Part shown: positions 5,981 to 9,527 of the stretch, one piece after another
Numbering within the stretch: the stretch's first letter is position 1
Layout: each line of letters starts with the position of its first letter
Source: JAYWIG01 sp043789035
Lineage (GTDB): Bacteria; Pseudomonadota; Gammaproteobacteria; Burkholderiales; Burkholderiaceae_E
DNA length: 9,527 nucleotides
Direction: 5' to 3'
NCBI GenBank assembly: GCA_043789035.1
Contig: JAYWIG010000248.1
Coordinates: forward strand, 1 to 9,527
Translations under genes and position numbers: made by a program
The notes under the pieces: model-generated
The model's database searches: none
The model's input: only the letters and a program-made list of their open reading frames with translations
What the model was told of the DNA's origin: nothing

Positions 5981-6193
5981 TAGTGGTGCATCTAATCAGC
6001 CCGATTTATTGGATCTCCGATTTTCTAGCCATTTTTGGCTGGGCGGATAGCGTCGCGATTTTTTTGCTCTGAACATCTGCGATTGTTAAGCGTTAGCCCT
6101 TACAGGTGAGAGTTGTAGCGGAACGTTCTTCCTGCCGTGCAGCCCGAAGTCTCTCGAAACCCTCGGGATGTAGCACAAGCAGTTCGAATCTAA
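5981..6193. other. Non-coding stretch between the IS66 remnants and the VPLP-CTERM gene
   Basis: I see no supported gene. A short perfect hairpin AGCCA-TTTT-TGGCT is at 6027-6040. A minus-strand frame (FELLVLHPEGFERLRAARQE) looks faintly protein-like but contains stops and matches nothing I know. Confidence 0.4.
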
Positions 6194-6224
6194 CTGATAG
6201 TCTTTTAATTGCAAGATCTATCAG
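6194..6224 (-). terminator. Weak hairpin at the stop of the VPLP-CTERM gene
   Basis: CTGATAG and CTATCAG form a seven-base stem with a 17-base loop, overlapping the TGA stop at 6221-6223. It lacks a GC-rich stem and a clear T run, so it is at best a weak terminator. Confidence 0.25.
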
Positions 6225-7492
6225 CCTCTATTTTTACGAATGCCAAAAATACCAATAAAGCCGATCGCAATGAGTAAAACCGTGGTCGGCAAAGGCACCG
6301 CACCCGTGTCTGTAACGATCGGCGTCTGAGTTCCGCTAAAAACGCCGCTACCCGTGAATGTTAAAGCAGTAACAAAGGCTGTCGTGTCGAGCGGGTTAAG
6401 ATTCGCCGCGGTGTTGATTCCTGTCACTTCAAAAAATGATACGCCTCCAACTCCGAAGTCATACGTTTGGCCTCCTGCTAACGCCGTTGCAAATACGAGG
6501 TTTCCCCCAGAGTCTTTCGTGAGCAGATTGAAACTACTGGAAATTCCAGTGGGCAAGGTAACAGTTCTGAAGTTAGGATCGCCAGCACCAATTTGATAGT
6601 CATAACCGGTTGCTACCAGCGGATCGATGTAGTAAGTGACTCCAGGCACAACTGCAACATTGAATTTGAACGAACCGTTGCTAAGAACTACCGGAAGATT
6701 AACAGGCGGGCCACCGCCTAAAGTCGGTGTGAAATCTGCATACGATCTTGAAATTGACGCTAAGTTGTCATTTTGCAAATTGGTGGAAGTACCATCACGC
6801 GTCTGAATTAAACCAATTTCTATGGTGTAGTTCTTACCGTTAGTTAATCCATTTCCAAGAACCGTAAAGTCAGAGGCCTTTACTGTGTATGCGGTAACAG
6901 TTGGCGCGACGTTGATACCGACCACTTGACCATTGTTGTTTCCAACTTGAAGGGATTTATCATAAATGTTGATCCTATAGCCATTCACAGTAGTCGCTGG
7001 CGGGGCGCTCCACGTAAACGTAGGGTTTGCCGCTGTACCAGCCAGTGAAATACTCTGAACAAAAGGTGCGATTGCCGTACCCGCCGGTAGCTGTAAAGTC
7101 GCAGAAGCAGTATTCACGCCGTTGGTTGCGGTTAGCGTATACGGACCAAATAGCGCCAAGTTGATTGAATACTTGGAGCTAAAAAAATTAGGTAACAGGG
7201 GGCTGGGGTTGAAGTTGACACTTCTTGTAACTGTTGCGTTGGTAACAGTGTTAACTGTTGACGAAGTAACAGTAGTTGCAGCATTAGCATTTGGGGCAAT
7301 ACTGTTCGCGCCAACGCGGAAAAACTGGCCCGCGGAAAAGCCATTTGAATTTATTCCGTCGTTCTCTAAATTGATAAACGGAGTCGTTATCGTGACTGGT
7401 ACAGCTATAGCAGAAACATGGAACAGGAGAGCCGCAGCACTAGCCATGCTAGCCGGAGCAAGTTGGCGAATTGTTTGTTGAATATTGAGCAT
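6221..7492 (-). CDS. Exported VPLP-CTERM protein with a fibronectin-III-like domain, 423 aa
   Basis: Residues 1-30 are a signal peptide (hydrophobic MASAAALLFHVSAIA). A Thr/Asn/Val-rich region follows (31-140). Residues about 144-235 look like one fibronectin type III domain (NPTFTWSAPP, GYRINIYDK, KNYTIEIGL). A Gly-rich beta-type region fills 255-395, including QTYDFGVGGVSFFEVTGI. The end is a sorting signal: VPLPTT at 399-404, the hydrophobic helix VLLIAIGFIGIFGI, then RKNRG. The VPLP form is a variant of PEP-CTERM recognised by related exosortases. ATG 7492 is supported by AGGAAAGG six to thirteen bases before it and by the signal peptide. The likely role is an exported matrix or surface protein; no enzyme motif is visible. 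A sigma-54-type promoter lies at 7525-7540. The frame is intact. Confidence 0.9.
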   Translation of the reverse strand: MLNIQQTIRQLAPASMASAAALLFHVSAIAVPVTITTPFINLENDGINSNGFSAGQFFRVGANSIAPNANAATTVTSSTVNTVTNATVTRSVNFNPSPLLPNFFSSKYSINLALFGPYTLTATNGVNTASATLQLPAGTAIAPFVQSISLAGTAANPTFTWSAPPATTVNGYRINIYDKSLQVGNNNGQVVGINVAPTVTAYTVKASDFTVLGNGLTNGKNYTIEIGLIQTRDGTSTNLQNDNLASISRSYADFTPTLGGGPPVNLPVVLSNGSFKFNVAVVPGVTYYIDPLVATGYDYQIGAGDPNFRTVTLPTGISSSFNLLTKDSGGNLVFATALAGGQTYDFGVGGVSFFEVTGINTAANLNPLDTTAFVTALTFTGSGVFSGTQTPIVTDTGAVPLPTTVLLIAIGFIGIFGIRKNRG

Positions 7493-7524
7493 AAATACCT
7501 TTCCTAAGTCGGCAAAAGTAGGTA

Positions 7525-7540
7525 AGCAAGTTTTGTACCA
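7525..7540 (-). promoter_or_regulatory. Sigma-54-type promoter of the VPLP-CTERM gene
   Basis: The minus strand reads TGGTACAAAACTTGCT, close to the TGGCAC-N5-TTGCT consensus, with GG-N10-GC spacing. Transcription would start near 7513, leaving a leader of about 20 bases that includes the strong AGGAAAGG site. This is the better of the two sigma-54 matches in the window. Confidence 0.75.
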
Positions 7541-7568
7541 ATCTTAAAAATCTGAAAATGTGGAATCA

Positions 7569-7576
7569 AATCAATG
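7569..7576. promoter_or_regulatory. AATCAATG half-site upstream of the promoter
   Basis: The same octamer forms the right arm of the palindrome at 5324-5341, in the same orientation to its gene. It lies 29 bases upstream of the -24 element. A related AATCAATT occurs at about 7590. It is a candidate shared activator site and is short enough to be coincidence. Confidence 0.35.
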
Positions 7577-7746
7577 GTCTGAAAACTAATCAATTTTTTG
7601 GCGTTAAAAAGTGTAAAAATTCCCGTCTCATCAATTCTGAGTAGGCGCATCGTCATAACCACACTTACGTTGAATCGAATTTTTTTCAGAGCGCTTTCGC
7701 AGTCAACAATTGCACCACTACATTCTAAGGTAGCAATACGTCATTG
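7577..7746. other. Gene-free AT-rich stretch
   Basis: No frame of note lies on either strand. It forms the distal upstream region of the VPLP-CTERM gene and could hold activator sites. Nothing firm beyond the AATCAATT noted near 7590. Confidence 0.4.
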
Positions 7747-7890
7747 TGGTTCACCGAACGTTTACAAATAGCCTACATTCATTGTCAGCTCTCTTTCGAC
7801 AGCGACCTGCTCGACGGCACCGGACACCTAGCTCGCCACAGGTATTGGTACAACATCCTCGAGGCTCTGGAACAGCTGAGGGTAATTTAA
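7747..7890 (+). pseudogene. Possible C-terminal gene fragment, unidentified
   Basis: The frame WFTERLQIAYIHCQLSFDSD, LLDGTGHLARHRYWYNILEA, LEQLRVI ends at TAA 7888-7890. It has no start codon or ribosome binding site, and a stop precedes it by a few codons. The composition (Trp/Tyr-rich, ending in an amphipathic helix) looks like real protein, suggesting the tail of a lost gene. I do not recognise the family. Confidence 0.35.
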
Positions 7891-7962
7891 CCGTTACGCT
7901 ACAGTAAAGTAATCCTATGCACTTATGCTGGAACTTCCGAATTTAATTGCTAGGGAAGAACA

Positions 7963-8527
7963 ATGAACTTAAATCCCAAAATGTTGCTTTGTGTCTGCAC
8001 GGGTCTTGCGATGACTTATGGGGCAGCAGCTTCTGGGGGTACTTTTGCGTCAGCGCAACAGATGCAAGTAATAACCTTTTCTTTGATATCAGTCTCATCA
8101 CCAACAATCAAGATGTTGTGACTGCGATTGGTGGCACAACTTAGGGGTATTCGATTGATGGACTTGTTCCGCAAGGCACTTCGTTTGCAAGTCCAAATGT
8201 TCTGTATCCTCTTGGCCAGCTAAATACAACAATTTCAGTCGACAGAGACGGAATTACTTGGGAGGTGAACTTGCCGTTAGGTAGTCTTTGGAATTTAATC
8301 TACAGCAGCGCGATCTTTAGATGGCAATACAACCCGTTCGACGGTGATACCAAGATGGGTGTTTATTGGAGGGTAGAGCACAAGAGGCATTCAGTCTAAA
8401 AATAAACGGCGCAGAAGTAGTTTCAGCGATTCGTGAACGTAGTGAATGGGCTATGATGCTCGCAGGCCTAGCTGTTATTGGCCAGTTGGTGCAACGGAAG
8501 AAACTCAGCTCTCACTTAAACAAATAA
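7963..8527 (+). pseudogene. Decayed PEP-CTERM protein gene
   Basis: ATG 7963 follows GGGAAG by six bases. The first frame gives a signal peptide (MNLNPKMLLCVCTGLAMTYG, AAASGG) and stops at 8119-8121. The body is in the next frame: NNLFFDISLITNNQDVVTAI, TAG at 8142-8144, GYSIDGLVPQGTSFASPNV, ending at TAA 8397-8399. A second shift leads to FSLKINGAEVVSAI, then RERSEWAMMLAGLAVIGQLV and QRKK, closing at TAA 8525-8527. The tail matches a PEP-CTERM sorting signal (PEPSEWAMMLAGL, basic end) in which both Pro of PEP are now Arg. Two frameshifts, one stop and a ruined sorting motif make it a pseudogene. It faces away from the two intact sister genes. Its promoter is not clear: TGGAACTTCCGAATTT (7929-7944) has a -24-like GG but no -12 GC. 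Confidence 0.85.
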
Positions 8528-8831
8528 GTTACGGTTTGCTGAGAATAGTAGGTTGGTGGCACATTCGTGCAAAAAGTGACGCTAGCATTTTCGGATTGAT
8601 TACGCCTTACCAGGCAGGCGAGGCTCGAACAGCGATCGCTGAGTGCAGAATAGGCCCCGCGAACTCTTCCACCGGGAAATGCAAGACACCCCTAAAGTTG
8701 ATATGGCTTGTGCCAACTAGTAACGAGCTGGTTAATCTGGGACAACATATTCATACAAGGCGTCATCTCATAGCTTCTAATCATGGTTATTAATTTGGTC
8801 GACGATACAAGTCCAGCTTTGGTTGATTAAT
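8528..8831. other. Region without a supported gene
   Basis: An open frame covers 8446-8793, but it starts inside the PEP-CTERM pseudogene, has no ribosome binding site and shows no recognisable motif. A perfect 12-base palindrome CAGCGATCGCTG lies at 8630-8641. I see nothing else here. Confidence 0.4.
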
Positions 8832-9527
8832 CCTACTTCCGGCAGTTAAAAGCGCGTAAATGGCTGTTGAGCTAGACTGTGCGGTGATTTCAACGTGATT
8901 TAGGGAGTCACCCGATGGGTGAAGCAAAAAGGCGGCAACTTCAGGATCAATCGGCACCTTCAGAGGCTCTGGCGGTCGATACGCCCGGAGGGCGAATCCA
9001 AGTTAAATGGGATCATTCGGCCAATGCTTCTCCTAACGCACAGTTGGTGTTCTTTGCTGAGTTCTTGGCTGCGACCGGCCTCTATGAGCAATGGGTTGAT
9101 ATCTGCCCCCTGACTTACGCGAGTCCGAACGCACCCACTAAACGAGATGTTCTAGGCACTTGGCTTTTGGCCATTCTGGCTGGGCACAATCGGTACGCCC
9201 ACATTACAGGGTTGCGTGGCGATAAAGTCAGTGCGCAAGTGCTTGGTATGAATAAGGTTATTTCTGAGGATTCACTTCGTCGGGCGCTATAACGATTGAG
9301 TGCTGAGCAATCACGAGCGTGGCTTGCGCCGCAACTTCTTGGTAGTGTGCGCATGGCACTTCGCACACCTTGGATTTTAGATATCGACACAACCATCAAG
9401 CCTCTCTACGGCAACCAAGAGGGAGCACAAATTGGTTACAACCCGCACAAGCCAGGTCGCCCAAGCCACGCGTTGCATACCTACTGGGTAGGCAATCTTC
9501 GATTGGTGCTCGATGTAGTGGTGAGTC
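8832..9527 (+). mobile_element. Left part of an IS4/IS1380-type insertion sequence
   Basis: The element contains the transposase at 8915-9527 and continues past the window. The left end is placed tentatively at CCTACTTCCGGCAG (8832) because the preceding bases are TTAAT, and IS1380-type elements commonly begin with CC and duplicate a short A/T-rich target. The right end is needed to confirm the boundary. Confidence 0.45.
8915..9527 (+). pseudogene. IS4/IS1380-like transposase, N-terminal part, with in-frame stop
   Basis: The frame begins MGEAKRRQLQDQS at ATG 8915 after AGGGAG ten to fifteen bases before it. It carries TPGGRIQVKWDHSANASPNA, the helical NAQLVFFAEFLAATGLYEQW, TKRDVLGTWLLAILAGH and LGMNKVISEDSLRRAL. 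TAA at 9290-9292 interrupts it; the same frame then continues LSAEQSRAWLAPQLLGSVRM, RTPWILDIDTTIKPLYGNQE and GYNPHKPGRPSHALHTYWV to the window edge. The block D-I-D-T-T with YNPHKPGRPS is a strong signature of DDE transposases of this group; the first catalytic Asp is Asp156 or Asp158. The stop at codon 126 would prevent expression of the catalytic core, so this copy is probably dead unless another copy acts in trans. The remaining two thirds lie outside the window. Confidence 0.85.

Noticed and set aside
7122..7481. Plus-strand 119-aa hydrophobic-looking frame
   Set aside because: It is the complement of the VPLP-CTERM gene, whose signal peptide, sorting signal and promoter make it the real one.
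8630..8641. GCGATCGC palindrome as a cyanobacterial HIP1 marker
   Set aside because: Only two GCGATCGC sites occur (near 4894 and 8632). That is too few to indicate a cyanobacterial genome, where they are very frequent.
8446..8793. Plus-strand 115-aa frame
   Set aside because: It begins out of frame inside the sorting signal of the pseudogene and shows no motif or ribosome binding site.

Overview
The window looks like an accessory, decaying stretch of a proteobacterial chromosome, probably beta- or gammaproteobacterial. That is inferred from exosortase-type (PEP-CTERM/VPLP-CTERM) envelope proteins behind sigma-54-like promoters, and from IS91-, IS66- and IS4/IS1380-type transposase remains. 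Only three reading frames look intact: a 65-aa partner gene next to a PIN toxin, and two exported PEP-CTERM-type proteins. Almost everything else is truncated, frameshifted or interrupted by stops.

Left part (1-2260): the C-terminal winged helix of a truncated gene (1-210), about 290 bases with no recognisable gene, then a minus-strand IS91-family HUH transposase (499-2042). That transposase is split by a frameshift before its C-terminal zinc ribbon. Its 5' side borders a hairpin-rich segment (2136-2260).

Toxin-antitoxin segment (2319-3193): a minus-strand two-gene unit, a VapC-like PIN toxin (2591-3069) overlapping a 65-aa gene (2397-2594). Two direct copies of a 33-bp repeat flank it, the right one inside an array of three hairpins. 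The toxin has lost one base exactly at its first catalytic PIN motif.

Graveyard (3200-4510): an unidentified decayed frame, then the C-terminal part of an RluA-type pseudouridine synthase. That fragment is joined in frame to a second IS91-family fragment in the opposite orientation to the first copy.

Exported-protein region (4617-8527): a 213-aa PEP-CTERM protein (4617-5258, minus), two IS66 right-end fragments lying back to back with their terminal repeats outermost (5500-5980), a 423-aa VPLP-CTERM protein with a fibronectin-III-like middle (6221-7492, minus), and a broken third PEP-CTERM gene (7963-8527, plus) whose PEP motif now reads RER. Both intact genes have a GG-N10-GC promoter of sigma-54 type 30-60 bases before the start codon, with an AATCAATG motif upstream. 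They would be expressed as separate units and handed to an exosortase encoded elsewhere. No sortase or polysaccharide gene is in the window.

Right end (8832-9527): the N-terminal third of an IS4/IS1380-type transposase with an in-frame stop, cut by the window edge.

I found no wholly new system. The points most worth a second look are the repeat-bracketed toxin unit, the shared promoter and upstream motif of the sorting-signal genes, and the inverted IS66 pair.
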